Source: Neobacillus driksii (lineage in GTDB: Bacteria; Bacillota; Bacilli; Bacillales; Cytobacillaceae). From it: a stretch of DNA of 64,000 nucleotides. Under the pieces are notes generated by a model. That model searched no databases. It was not told the DNA's origin and saw only the letters and a program-made list of their open reading frames with translations. The DNA lies in contig NZ_JACCBX010000006.1 of assembly GCF_013409995.1 (NCBI RefSeq), positions 352,294 to 416,293 on the forward strand, written 5' to 3'. The position numbers and the translations under genes were made by a program. Below, in pieces: positions 42,007 through 50,749 of this stretch (positions within the stretch are counted from its first letter, which is position 1; every line of letters begins with the position of its first letter).

Positions 42007-43498
42007 CGGATTCCACCCTGATCCTAGTATTTGCAGAGTAGGGGAAGATTTTTACTTAGTCACGAGCTCTTTTGAATATTTTCCGGGTGTACCTATTTTT
42101 CATTCAAAAGACCTTGTAAATTGGAAGCAAATCGGTCATTGCTTAACGCATGAAAGTCAATTGCCGTTACACCAGTCAAAAAGTTCTATGGGGATATTTG
42201 CTCCTACCATTAGATACAACAATGGCAGATTTTATATGATTACTACCAATCTATCAGTAGGGAAAAACTTTTTGGTATGGACGGAAAAACCCGAAGGATC
42301 TTGGTCAGATCCCATTTGGCTGGATTGGCCAGGCATTGATCCTTCGCTATTATTTGATGAAGATGGCAAAGTTTATTTAACAGGGACACAGAACATTTTT
42401 AGCTCGGAACCAATGGGAATTTACCAAGCTGAGATTGATGTTGAAACAGGTGAAATTCTCACTGAGCGTCGATTAATATGGCAAGGGACATGTGGTGCTC
42501 ATCCTGAAGGACCACATCTTTATAGAATAAACAACTTTTACTACTTAATGATTGCAGAGGGTGGAACAGAATATGGGCATATGGTGACAATGGCTCGAAG
42601 TGAACAGCCTTTTGGTCCTTTCGAGAGTCACCCTCATAACCCAATTCTTACTCATCGCAGCAGTGCAAGCCCAATTCAGGCTACTGGGCATGCGGATTTA
42701 GTTCAGTATACCGATGGCAGCTGGTGGACAGTATTTTTAGGAATACGCCCAGCGCCGATTCCGTTTAGCGGGAAGCACCATCATCTCGGACGCGAAACCT
42801 TCTTGGCACCAGTGGACTGGAATGCTGGGTGGCCGAGTATCGGTGCTCAAGTTGATTTAGTTATGGATCGAAGAACACTCCAACTAGAAGAAAGAGGGCA
42901 ATGGTGTTGTAAAGACGACTTTAATAGGAACACCTTGGACTATTCCTGGAATTTTTTGCGTAATCCTGCTGAAGGAAGCTGGTCCTTATCTGACCGACCT
43001 GGTTATCTTACGTTATATGGATCTTCGATTAGCTTAAACGACGCGGATTCCCCAGCATTCGTGGGGCGGAGGCAACAGCATTTTGATTGCAAAGTATCCA
43101 CACTTCTAGAATTTTCTCCCACTTTTGAAGGGGAAGAGTCTGGTTTAACAGTCTTCATGAATGAGAGATTTCATTATGAAATAGCTTTAAGAATACGAGA
43201 TGGTGTAAAAAAGGTTTTTGTCAGACGGAGAATCGGATCACTTTGGAAGGTAGAGTCTGAGCATGTGTATGGACAAGAAAGTATTATTCTATCTATTCAA
43301 GCGGATGCCAAAAATTATACCTTTTCCTATCAGCAGCCATGTGGGGAGTCTACTATTTTAGGCTCAGGTGAATGTTCTCTTTTATCGACGGAGGTGGCGG
43401 GTGGATTTACCGGCGTATTCTTTGGTCTTTACGCTACAGGAAATGGTAGTGATAGGAGTAATCCTGCCTATTTTGATTGGTTCGAATATACAAATTAA
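41981..43498 (+). CDS. GH43 family beta-xylosidase/arabinosidase-like enzyme
   Basis: The ATG at 41981 has GAAGGGG upstream, giving 505 residues; the longer frame lacks an RBS. The five-bladed propeller shows the catalytic base Asp14 (SGFHPDPSICRVGEDFYLV), pKa-modulating Asp in GIDPSLLFDEDG and acid Glu in HPEGPHLY. Residues about 315-505 form a C-terminal beta-sandwich typical for GH43 xylosidases. No signal peptide. It likely removes xylose or arabinose from small imported glycosides. It is translationally linked with the GH1 gene it overlaps. Confidence 0.9.
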   Translation: MNYINPVISGFHPDPSICRVGEDFYLVTSSFEYFPGVPIFHSKDLVNWKQIGHCLTHESQLPLHQSKSSMGIFAPTIRYNNGRFYMITTNLSVGKNFLVWTEKPEGSWSDPIWLDWPGIDPSLLFDEDGKVYLTGTQNIFSSEPMGIYQAEIDVETGEILTERRLIWQGTCGAHPEGPHLYRINNFYYLMIAEGGTEYGHMVTMARSEQPFGPFESHPHNPILTHRSSASPIQATGHADLVQYTDGSWWTVFLGIRPAPIPFSGKHHHLGRETFLAPVDWNAGWPSIGAQVDLVMDRRTLQLEERGQWCCKDDFNRNTLDYSWNFLRNPAEGSWSLSDRPGYLTLYGSSISLNDADSPAFVGRRQQHFDCKVSTLLEFSPTFEGEESGLTVFMNERFHYEIALRIRDGVKKVFVRRRIGSLWKVESEHVYGQESIILSIQADAKNYTFSYQQPCGESTILGSGECSLLSTEVAGGFTGVFFGLYATGNGSDRSNPAYFDWFEYTN

Positions 43499-43560
43499 TT
43501 CTTAAAGCACCATCTTGTTAACGAAATCCTTAATTTAACCCAAATATTATAATCTAAAGG

Positions 43561-43603
43561 AAATGACTATCAAAATGTAGGTTATTTTGATAGTCATTTT
43601 TAT
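43561..43603 (+). terminator. Terminator of the GH1-GH43 operon
   Basis: AAATGACTATCAAAAT / ATTTTGATAGTCATTT, a 16-bp stem with T tail. It also has A residues before it, so it may work in both directions. Confidence 0.9.
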
Positions 43604-43629
43604 CAATTAATATTCTAAACGAGAATTTT

Positions 43630-44133
43630 TTAAAATAACCCCTTACACAAAACTATTATTCTATATGGTGTGGTTTTGGCGGGGATACTGTGAGTGGCAG
43701 GTCCATAGATAACAATAAGATCTCGGTTCGCAGGGCTTCTTGAAAATGCTTGCCCATTTGTTAATACAATTTGAGTATATGGAGATATATTTAATTGTAA
43801 TTGTCCATCATTACTCACTAGCTGACTATTAAAATGATCTACTTTTACATTTTGATTTGGGCTATCTTTTATCATGACAAGTGCGTGATATTGTGGGGGG
43901 TAGATAAGGATAGTAGGTGCATCCCCATCATAATATCCAGTCACGCGATCTCCTACTGCAACCATAACATGGTCTACAAAGTAAGTTGTAGGTGACACCA
44001 CGAAATTTACTAGTGCTCCCAATCCGTTTTCTACAGATATTAATTTATAACAGCCTTCTCCTTCACCATTTTGACCTGTAAAAAAATCACTAATCATAGT
44101 GATAGTTCCGTGAAATGAATAAAAATTTGTCAT
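43630..44133 (-). CDS. Hypothetical protein, 167 residues
   Basis: The ATG at 44133 lies 5 nt after GGAGG. The protein is beta-rich, begins TNFYSFHGTITMISDFFTG and contains PTTYFVDHVMVAVGDRVTGYYDGDAP. It has no signal peptide or transmembrane helix. I have a vague memory of similar conserved proteins of unknown function in bacilli, but no function. It is the second gene after a repeat-like protein on the same strand, 43 bp away, so both may be one unit. Confidence 0.65.
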   Translation of the reverse strand: MTNFYSFHGTITMISDFFTGQNGEGEGCYKLISVENGLGALVNFVVSPTTYFVDHVMVAVGDRVTGYYDGDAPTILIYPPQYHALVMIKDSPNQNVKVDHFNSQLVSNDGQLQLNISPYTQIVLTNGQAFSRSPANRDLIVIYGPATHSIPAKTTPYRIIVLCKGLF

Positions 44134-44176
44134 ACAAACCTCCATTGCTTAAAAAAGCCAGTTTTATTTTTCGACA

Positions 44177-44938
44177 TTAGGAGGGGCTACTTAACTTTGT
44201 TCCAAGAATTGCTGTTGCCAATCTTGTTGATATAAATTGAGTGCCATTCCATGTTAAAAGGTTTTCCACATATCCCAAGGTATCCGAATTTGAAATGCCA
44301 ATAATCCGTCTGATAACAAGTAAATCAAAACTCATGCCTTTTTGATTTGTAACAATTGGATATAAAGCACCAGCCGAAAGAACTTCGCCTTGAACTGATT
44401 GTTTTAATTTTCCATTATCATCGTAAAGCTGTGACAAATAATCATATCCTTTATAACTAATGTCAAGGATGAAAAGTAGGTCTAATGAAGGGCTTTCAAC
44501 ATTTACTTTATAAAGATCTTTATAATTGACTTTAAATGTATTGCTATTATTATATTTTTCAAAATCAAACAATAGTCGTGGAATATTATTTATGAAGGAG
44601 TAAATATAGAAAATACCGTATCCCCCGCTTCCTCCTGATTCAATACTTACCAGAATATCCAATCTATCATCCTTAGAAAAATCCCCAAGGAAGAGCTTAG
44701 CATTGTATCCTGCATTATTTTGAAGATTAATGGTTGAAATTTGATTAGAACGCCCATCTTGGATGACAAGTGTAATTTGATCTGCGAAGATTTCTGTTTC
44801 AATGTTTTTTCTTCCATATAAATAAACGAAATCTATTATACCGTCACCTGTAACGTCACCTTGTTTCATGTCGAGCAACGCTACGACTCTAGAATTACTA
44901 TAGTTACCATACGCTTGTTCTTGAAATTGCCTGTACAA
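44177..44938 (-). CDS. FG-GAP/VCBS-like repeat protein of unknown function
   Basis: At 253 residues, started by TTG 4 nt after GGGGGGAG. QGDVTGDGIIDFVYLYG and LFLGDFSKDDRLDILVSI are two repeats of the FG-GAP/VCBS kind with calcium-loop-like DxDGxxD patterns. No signal peptide is present, so it may stay in the cell or spore. Similar proteins accompany small beta-proteins in bacilli. Function unknown. Confidence 0.65.
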   Translation of the reverse strand: MYRQFQEQAYGNYSNSRVVALLDMKQGDVTGDGIIDFVYLYGRKNIETEIFADQITLVIQDGRSNQISTINLQNNAGYNAKLFLGDFSKDDRLDILVSIESGGSGGYGIFYIYSFINNIPRLLFDFEKYNNSNTFKVNYKDLYKVNVESPSLDLLFILDISYKGYDYLSQLYDDNGKLKQSVQGEVLSAGALYPIVTNQKGMSFDLLVIRRIIGISNSDTLGYVENLLTWNGTQFISTRLATAILGTKLSSPS

Positions 44939-45184
44939 ATAACTCCCCCCTATAAAAATTTGCCAATTACTTGGTGTACCTTATGCAGGTCAATGCCTAT
45001 TTGACACCAAAAGGTTAAGTAAATGTTAGGTAAAGTAATGTGATGATGATTTGTGATTACTCTTTTAGCGTTTTTGACATAGGTTACAAAAATAAATTTA
45101 CAAAAGAGAACAAATATCGGTATGGTTTCAGTCAAAAAGGGGAAAGCAGGCAGGGGCAATTTCTTATATCATAATAATTGTAAT

Positions 45185-45198
45185 GGGAAACGCTTACA
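45185..45198 (+). promoter_or_regulatory. cre-like site upstream of pgmB-GH3
   Basis: GGGAAACGCTTACA matches the cre consensus except for two positions on the left. It lies about 25 bp before the pgmB start. Confidence 0.5.
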
Positions 45199-45223
45199 GA
45201 TTACTTGATTAGTAAGGATGGGA

Positions 45224-45883
45224 ATGATGAAAATTTTAGCTGTGATATTTGATTTAGACGGGGTAATTGTTTCTACTGATGAATTTCATTATCAAGCATG
45301 GAAACAAATTAGCAATCAGGAAAAAATCTATTTTGATAGAGAAATAAATGAACGTCTTCGAGGAGTAAGCAGAATGGAAAGTCTTGAAATCATTTTGAGT
45401 CATTCCGATAAAAAATATAGTGAGAAGGATAAGCAGCTTCTTGCTCAGCGAAAAAATGAAGTCTATTGTGATCTGCTTAACAAGTTGTCACCAAATGATA
45501 TTTTACCAGGGGTTATCAATCTATTAATGAATTTAAAAGCGAAAGATATAAAGATTGCAATCGGTTCTTCCAGTAAAAATACTCCATTTATTTTAGAACA
45601 AATAGGCTTATCTTCTAGTTTTGATGCAATCGCTGATGGAAATAGTATTATGAACAGTAAACCTGACCCTGAGGTATTCTTACTTGCAGCTGGGAAACTG
45701 GGAGTTGCACCAGAGGAATGTGCTGTAATTGAAGATGCGCAAGCAGGAATTGATGCGGCCATTGCAGCTGGAATGAAGGCAGTAGGAGTAGGGACGGCGG
45801 CATCTTGTGTTAACGCACATTTGAAGTTAAAAGACCTATCTAATCTAAATATAGACCAATTATTAAACGAGATTAGGAGTTGA
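45224..45883 (+). CDS. pgmB: Beta-phosphoglucomutase
   Basis: A HAD-superfamily protein of about 219 residues, very like B. subtilis PgmB along its length: VIFDLDGVIVSTDEFHYQAW with nucleophile Asp and acid/base Asp, ERLRGVSRMESLEIIL, IAIGSSSKNTPFIL, SKPDPEVFLLAA and CAVIEDAQAGIDAA. It turns beta-glucose-1-phosphate into glucose-6-phosphate. It needs a phosphorylase that makes the beta anomer; no GH65 or other classical one is visible here, but the GH3 gene starts 5 bp later. ATGs at 45218, 45224 and 45227 are all possible; AAGG at 45214 fits 45224 best. Confidence 0.9.
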   Translation: MMKILAVIFDLDGVIVSTDEFHYQAWKQISNQEKIYFDREINERLRGVSRMESLEIILSHSDKKYSEKDKQLLAQRKNEVYCDLLNKLSPNDILPGVINLLMNLKAKDIKIAIGSSSKNTPFILEQIGLSSSFDAIADGNSIMNSKPDPEVFLLAAGKLGVAPEECAVIEDAQAGIDAAIAAGMKAVGVGTAASCVNAHLKLKDLSNLNIDQLLNEIRS

Positions 45884-45887
45884 GATC

Positions 45888-47618
45888 ATGATTAAGGTAA
45901 ATGTTAATGACAAGCTAGAACACTTAAAAAACACTCCATTTCTTCTAAACGATAAAGATATTCAGTGGGTAGAAGAAACCCTTGACTCTATGAGCTTACA
46001 TGAAAAAGTAGGGCAATTATTTTGTCCCATTGGAAGTTCGGATAAGAAGGAAGATTTAGAAACGTTTATTGAGAAATATCATCCTGGCGGCATTATGTAC
46101 CGTCCAAATACTGGTGCAAAAATACAAGAAACACATCGCTTGTTACAGGAGATTTCACCAGTACCATTATTAATATCCGCTAACCTGGAAGCAGGTGGAA
46201 ATGGTATCGCAACGGATGGCACCTATTTCGGAAAACAAATGCAGGTAGCTGCAACGGAAAATGAAGAAATGGCTTATAAGCTAGGTGTAGTAGCTGGCCG
46301 TGAAGGTCGTGCAGCAGGTTGTAACTGGGCGTTTGCGCCGATTGTTGATATTGACATGAATTATCGAAATCCAATTACCAATGTCAGAACGTTCGGTTCT
46401 GATCCAAAATTAGTAGCACGTATGGCTAAATCGTATATGAAAGGTATTCATGAAAGTGGGCTCGCTGCTAGCATAAAGCACTTTCCAGGAGATGGGGTAG
46501 ATGACCGAGATCAGCATCTTTTACCATCTGTGAATACTCTATCTCCCGAAGAATGGGACCAGTCATTTGGTATGGTATACCAGGAAATGATTGATAGTGG
46601 AGCGAAATCAATTATGGCAGGACATATTATGCTCCCTGAATATTCGAGAAGCCTATTGCCAGGCATTGAAGATGAACAAATCATGCCCGCTACACTTGCG
46701 CCTGAATTACTCAATGGCTTACTAAGAGAAAAACTAGGCTTTAATGGTTTGATTGTTACCGATGCCTCTCCTATGCTAGGATTCACCGTATCAGAGAGAA
46801 GAGAATTTGCGGTTCCAAAGGCGATTGCTTCAGGCTGTGATATGTTCCTTTTCAATCGTAATATTAAGGAAGATTATGAGTTTATGATGAAGGGAATAGA
46901 AACGGGAATTTTATCCTTAGAAAGGGTGGACGAAGCCGTTACGAGGGTCCTGGCTCTTAAAGCATCTCTAGGTCTGCATCTACAAAAAGAACAGGGCACA
47001 TTAGTACCGGGTGAAGAGGAATTATCTGTCTTACAATGTGAAGAACATAAAGTTTGGGCAAGAGAATGTGCAGACCAGTCCGTAACCTTAGTAAAAGATA
47101 CACAAAAATTACTCCCTATTAGTGCAGAAAAATACAAAAGGGCTCGTTTATACGTATTAGGTGATCAAGGAGGAGGGCTTAAGGAAAGTGGTTCGGTGAC
47201 CCAGCCGTTTGTTTACTCTCTTGAAAAAGCTGGATTCCAAGTTGAGCTCTACAATAACAAGCAGGTTAATTTTCAAGAATTGTTTATGAGTGTCAATGAA
47301 TTCAAAGATAAATATGATCTTGTAATATACGTTGCGAACCTTGAAACCGCTAGTAACCAAACAACTGTTAGAATTAATTGGCAGCAGCCATTGAATGCGA
47401 ACGCTCCATGGTTCGTAAAAGATATTCCAACACTGTTCATTTCAGTCGCTAACCCATATCACCTGCAGGATGTCCCTATGGTAAAAACCTATATCAATGC
47501 CTATTCTTCAAATGAATATGTAGTAGAGGCAGTTGTTGATAAAATCTTAGGAAAATCTAAATTTAATGGAAAAAGTCCTGTAGACCCATTCTGTGGGAAA
47601 TGGGATACTAGATTGTAA
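45888..47618 (+). CDS. GH3 family enzyme, NagZ-type active site (hydrolase or phosphorylase)
   Basis: A 576-residue cytoplasmic GH3 protein with barrel and second domain. The nucleophile is Asp292 (LIVTDASPM). The loop KHFPGDGVDDRDQH carries the Asp208-x-His210 dyad of the NagZ-type subfamily in place of a Glu acid/base. In that subfamily, Cellulomonas Nag3 has been reported to work as a phosphorylase, giving the beta sugar-1-phosphate. Its tight pairing with pgmB makes such activity likely here. Alternatives are plain beta-N-acetylglucosaminidase or beta-glucosidase. PGHG of NagZ is PGDG here. RBS AGGAG lies in the end of pgmB. Confidence 0.85.
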   Translation: MIKVNVNDKLEHLKNTPFLLNDKDIQWVEETLDSMSLHEKVGQLFCPIGSSDKKEDLETFIEKYHPGGIMYRPNTGAKIQETHRLLQEISPVPLLISANLEAGGNGIATDGTYFGKQMQVAATENEEMAYKLGVVAGREGRAAGCNWAFAPIVDIDMNYRNPITNVRTFGSDPKLVARMAKSYMKGIHESGLAASIKHFPGDGVDDRDQHLLPSVNTLSPEEWDQSFGMVYQEMIDSGAKSIMAGHIMLPEYSRSLLPGIEDEQIMPATLAPELLNGLLREKLGFNGLIVTDASPMLGFTVSERREFAVPKAIASGCDMFLFNRNIKEDYEFMMKGIETGILSLERVDEAVTRVLALKASLGLHLQKEQGTLVPGEEELSVLQCEEHKVWARECADQSVTLVKDTQKLLPISAEKYKRARLYVLGDQGGGLKESGSVTQPFVYSLEKAGFQVELYNNKQVNFQELFMSVNEFKDKYDLVIYVANLETASNQTTVRINWQQPLNANAPWFVKDIPTLFISVANPYHLQDVPMVKTYINAYSSNEYVVEAVVDKILGKSKFNGKSPVDPFCGKWDTRL

Positions 47619-47627
47619 ATTAGAATA

Positions 47628-47654
47628 AGCACTCCATTTTTAGGATGGAGTGCT
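47628..47654 (+). terminator. Hairpin after the GH3 gene
   Basis: AGCACTCCAT / ATGGAGTGCT stem with 7-nt loop; no T run, so termination may be weak. Confidence 0.6.
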
Positions 47655-47671
47655 ACTCCTATTATTATCTT

Positions 47672-47733
47672 TGATTCGAGCACTGTTCATCTTTCATTTC
47701 GATATTAAATTAAATAAAAGCGTTTGCTAAAAT
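47672..47733 (+). promoter_or_regulatory. Conserved activator site plus extended -10 promoter (GH78 copy B)
   Basis: TGATTCGAGCA at 47672-47682, then TAAAAT at 47728-47733 preceded by TGC, again 56 bp from motif start to -10. AAGCGTTTGC overlaps as cre-like. The start codon is 105 bp from the motif, as at 25452. Confidence 0.75.
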
Positions 47734-47776
47734 TAAATAAAATATGATTATTACTAATTGAGAGGATCATAAAAAC

Positions 47777-50620
47777 ATGAAAATTAAAAATTTGAAATCG
47801 AACCGTATCACAAATCCTCTGGGATTTGATTTAGGAAAACCACGTTTATCTTATGTAGCTTATGATACAACCGCTAAAAAACAAACAGCTGCACAAATTC
47901 AAGTTTCACTTAATGAATATTTTTCGAACATCGTTTTTGATAGCGGCAAAAGTGAGAAAATTGACAGCCTTGCGTTTGAGTTGCCTATAGATTTAGAACC
48001 ATGTACTCGTTATTTTTGGCGTGTCACCGTTTGGGGTGATAATGGAGATGTTGCGACGAGTGATCCCGCTTGGTTTGAAACCGCAAAGCTATCAGAGCCT
48101 TGGGACGCCAAATGGATTACCCCGGATTTAGACAAGGAGGTTCATCCGGTCCTGAGCAAGGACTTCACACTAACAAAAGGAATTGCTTCTGCCCGTGCCT
48201 ACGTTTGTGGTCTAGGTTTATATGAAATGGAGATTAACGGTAAAAAGGCTGGAGATGAATACCTGACCCCTCTTTTCAATGCCTATGACAAATGGATTCA
48301 ATACCAGACCTATGATATAACTGCACTGCTTACATCAGGACCAAACTCTTTGGAGGTTTCTCTTGGTAACGGATTATATAAAGGTCGTTTTGGTTTCGAG
48401 GGTGGACAAACGGAAGTTTACGGTGATCAATTTGCCCTTTTGTGTGAAATCGACATCAAGCATACAGATGGGACAGTAACCATTATTCATTCAGATGACT
48501 CTTGGAAAGCAAGAAAGAGCGATATCCTCTTCAGCGGTATATACGATGGAGAAATATACGATGCTAACTTGGATGATGGAACCTGCTATGATGTAAAGGA
48601 TATCGATTTGGGTTATGACAGATTAAAAGCAAGATTGAGCCTTCCTGTAGTCGTAAAAGAAGAGTTAAAGCCAATAGAAGTGATCATCACTCCAGCAGGA
48701 GAAACTGTACTTGATATGGGTCAAAACATGGTAGGATGGGTTCAATTTAAGACCGATGCACCTAAAGGAACAGAGATTGTTTTACAGTATGCGGAACTTC
48801 TGCAGGATGGCAATTTTTATCAAGACAATCTACGCACAGCCAAAGCCGAACACAGATACATATCAAATGGAGAAGAAGCTATCGTAAGACCGCATTTTAC
48901 TTATTACGGCTTCAGATATGTAAAAGTTTCTGGCTGGAATGGCGATGTTAATAAGGCTGATTTTACAGGATGTGTCTTATATTCTGATATGGACCAAACC
49001 GGAAGCATTGAAACGAGTAATCCATTAGTGAATCGTTTATTCCTAAATGCATTATGGGGTCAAAAAGGTAACTTCTTAGATGTCCCAACCGACTGCCCAC
49101 AGCGTGATGAACGGATGGGGTGGACCGGGGATGCTCAGGTGTTTTCAGGAACGGCATCTTTCAATATGGATACCTATGCTTTCTTCAGTAAATACGGGTA
49201 TGACCTCGCGCAGGAACAGTCCTCTTTAGGTGGAATGGTACCCATGGTTGTCCCTATGACAACGGTAAAAGGCGGCGGTTCTAGTGCTTGGGGAGAAGCA
49301 GCTACAGTTATACCATGGACTGCCTACCTTCACTTTGGAGATAAAGCCATTCTAGAACAGCAATTCGATAGTATGAAGGGCTGGGTTGATTATATCAAAA
49401 GAGCTGATGAAGCTTCAGGTGGTAAAAGGCTTTGGACGACCGGATTCCATTTTGGTGACTGGCTTGCATTAGACGGGGATGATCCAAGTTCACCTATGGG
49501 TGGTACAGAAACTGCATTTATCTCTTCAGCCTATTACAGTTACTCCTCAATGCTCGTTGCAAAGGCAGCCAGGGTGCTTGGCAAGGATGAGATCGCGCAG
49601 GAATATGAAAAATTATCTAATGAAGTTAGAGCTGCAATCCAAGCAGAATATATTACTTCTACTGGTCGTCTTGCTTTGAGCACACAGACAGCATACGTTG
49701 TTGCCTTATTTATGGATATTGTTCCTGAAGAACATAAAAACAGAATTGCGAATGATTTACGTGAAAAATTGAAAAAAGATAAGAATCATTTAAAGACAGG
49801 ATTTGTTGGTACACCCTATTTGTGTAGAGTACTGTCAGAGACCGGAAACAATGATATCGCTTATACTCTTTTATTAAATAAAGATTACCCGAGCTGGTTG
49901 TATGCTGTAACGATGGGTGCAACAACCATTTGGGAACGTTGGAATTCCGTATTACCTGACGGAAAGATTAGTGGAACAGACATGAATTCCCTTAACCACT
50001 ATGCTTATGGTTCGATTGCCGAATGGATGTATAGAAATGTAGCAGGTATTAAACCTGTTGAAGACCAGCCAGGATTTAGAAGTGTTCGATTGGCGCCACA
50101 GCCGGATTATCGATTAAAGTATACTAAGGCTTCGTTAGATTCTGCAGTAGGCTTATACGAAAGTCAGTGGGAACTGATGGAAGATGGTCAACTGTCATTT
50201 AAATTTGTCATTCCATTTAATGCTACAGCTACTGTCGAATTGCCGGATGCAAAGCTTGAAAATGTTCTATTGAATGGAAGTTCTTTAAAAGCTGCAGAAG
50301 TGACTGCAGGGCAGCAAGGTGAAAAGGTACATGTTGAGATAAACAGTGGAACATGGGAGTTTTTGTATACCCCGGAAGTAGAGTATATAAAGTACTACAG
50401 TACACGGCTGGCAGTTAGTGAATTGCTATCCAATGACGAAGTCAAAAGTGTTTTGACAGAGACTGTCCCTCAAGTTGCAGCTTTACCGCAGGATATGATT
50501 GCTAAATTAGGTCATCAATCATTAAGAGAGTTGTCACATATGCCGTTCCTGCCAATTTCCAATGAAGCCCTAGACGAGTTGGATAATCAGCTAAAGAAAA
50601 TTAAAGTAATCGTTTCATAG
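47777..50620 (+). CDS. Alpha-L-rhamnosidase, GH78 (copy B)
   Basis: A 947-residue cytoplasmic GH78 enzyme with the same order of domains as copy A: N-terminal beta domains (NRITNPLGFDLGKPRLSY), barrel motif DCPQRDERMGWTGDAQ, GFHFGDWLALDG and C-terminal TTIWERWNS, then a beta-sandwich and about 75 helical residues. Identity to copy A is moderate, so the duplication is old or the two have diverged in substrate. It has its own promoter of the shared type. RBS GAGAGGAT. Substrate candidates are flavonoid or pectic rhamnosides. Confidence 0.93.
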   Translation: MKIKNLKSNRITNPLGFDLGKPRLSYVAYDTTAKKQTAAQIQVSLNEYFSNIVFDSGKSEKIDSLAFELPIDLEPCTRYFWRVTVWGDNGDVATSDPAWFETAKLSEPWDAKWITPDLDKEVHPVLSKDFTLTKGIASARAYVCGLGLYEMEINGKKAGDEYLTPLFNAYDKWIQYQTYDITALLTSGPNSLEVSLGNGLYKGRFGFEGGQTEVYGDQFALLCEIDIKHTDGTVTIIHSDDSWKARKSDILFSGIYDGEIYDANLDDGTCYDVKDIDLGYDRLKARLSLPVVVKEELKPIEVIITPAGETVLDMGQNMVGWVQFKTDAPKGTEIVLQYAELLQDGNFYQDNLRTAKAEHRYISNGEEAIVRPHFTYYGFRYVKVSGWNGDVNKADFTGCVLYSDMDQTGSIETSNPLVNRLFLNALWGQKGNFLDVPTDCPQRDERMGWTGDAQVFSGTASFNMDTYAFFSKYGYDLAQEQSSLGGMVPMVVPMTTVKGGGSSAWGEAATVIPWTAYLHFGDKAILEQQFDSMKGWVDYIKRADEASGGKRLWTTGFHFGDWLALDGDDPSSPMGGTETAFISSAYYSYSSMLVAKAARVLGKDEIAQEYEKLSNEVRAAIQAEYITSTGRLALSTQTAYVVALFMDIVPEEHKNRIANDLREKLKKDKNHLKTGFVGTPYLCRVLSETGNNDIAYTLLLNKDYPSWLYAVTMGATTIWERWNSVLPDGKISGTDMNSLNHYAYGSIAEWMYRNVAGIKPVEDQPGFRSVRLAPQPDYRLKYTKASLDSAVGLYESQWELMEDGQLSFKFVIPFNATATVELPDAKLENVLLNGSSLKAAEVTAGQQGEKVHVEINSGTWEFLYTPEVEYIKYYSTRLAVSELLSNDEVKSVLTETVPQVAALPQDMIAKLGHQSLRELSHMPFLPISNEALDELDNQLKKIKVIVS

Positions 50621-50631
50621 TAGGTATTTAT

Positions 50632-50663
50632 GGGGATTGAGGAATAACTCTTTCCCCCTTTTT
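50632..50663 (+). terminator. Terminator of GH78 copy B
   Basis: GGGGA..GAG pairs with CTC..TCCCC with a small internal loop, followed by CTTTTT. Confidence 0.65.
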
Positions 50664-50749
50664 GAAATCTCAAAGCAAGTAATAGAAGGAGTATTTATAG
50701 AAAAATAGAATACAAGAAACATACAAAAATTCTCAAAGGAGAACTGAAA

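Noticed and set aside
47501..47683. Minus-strand frame at the end of GH3
   Set aside because: Shadow of GH3 and a hairpin; no RBS or domain.
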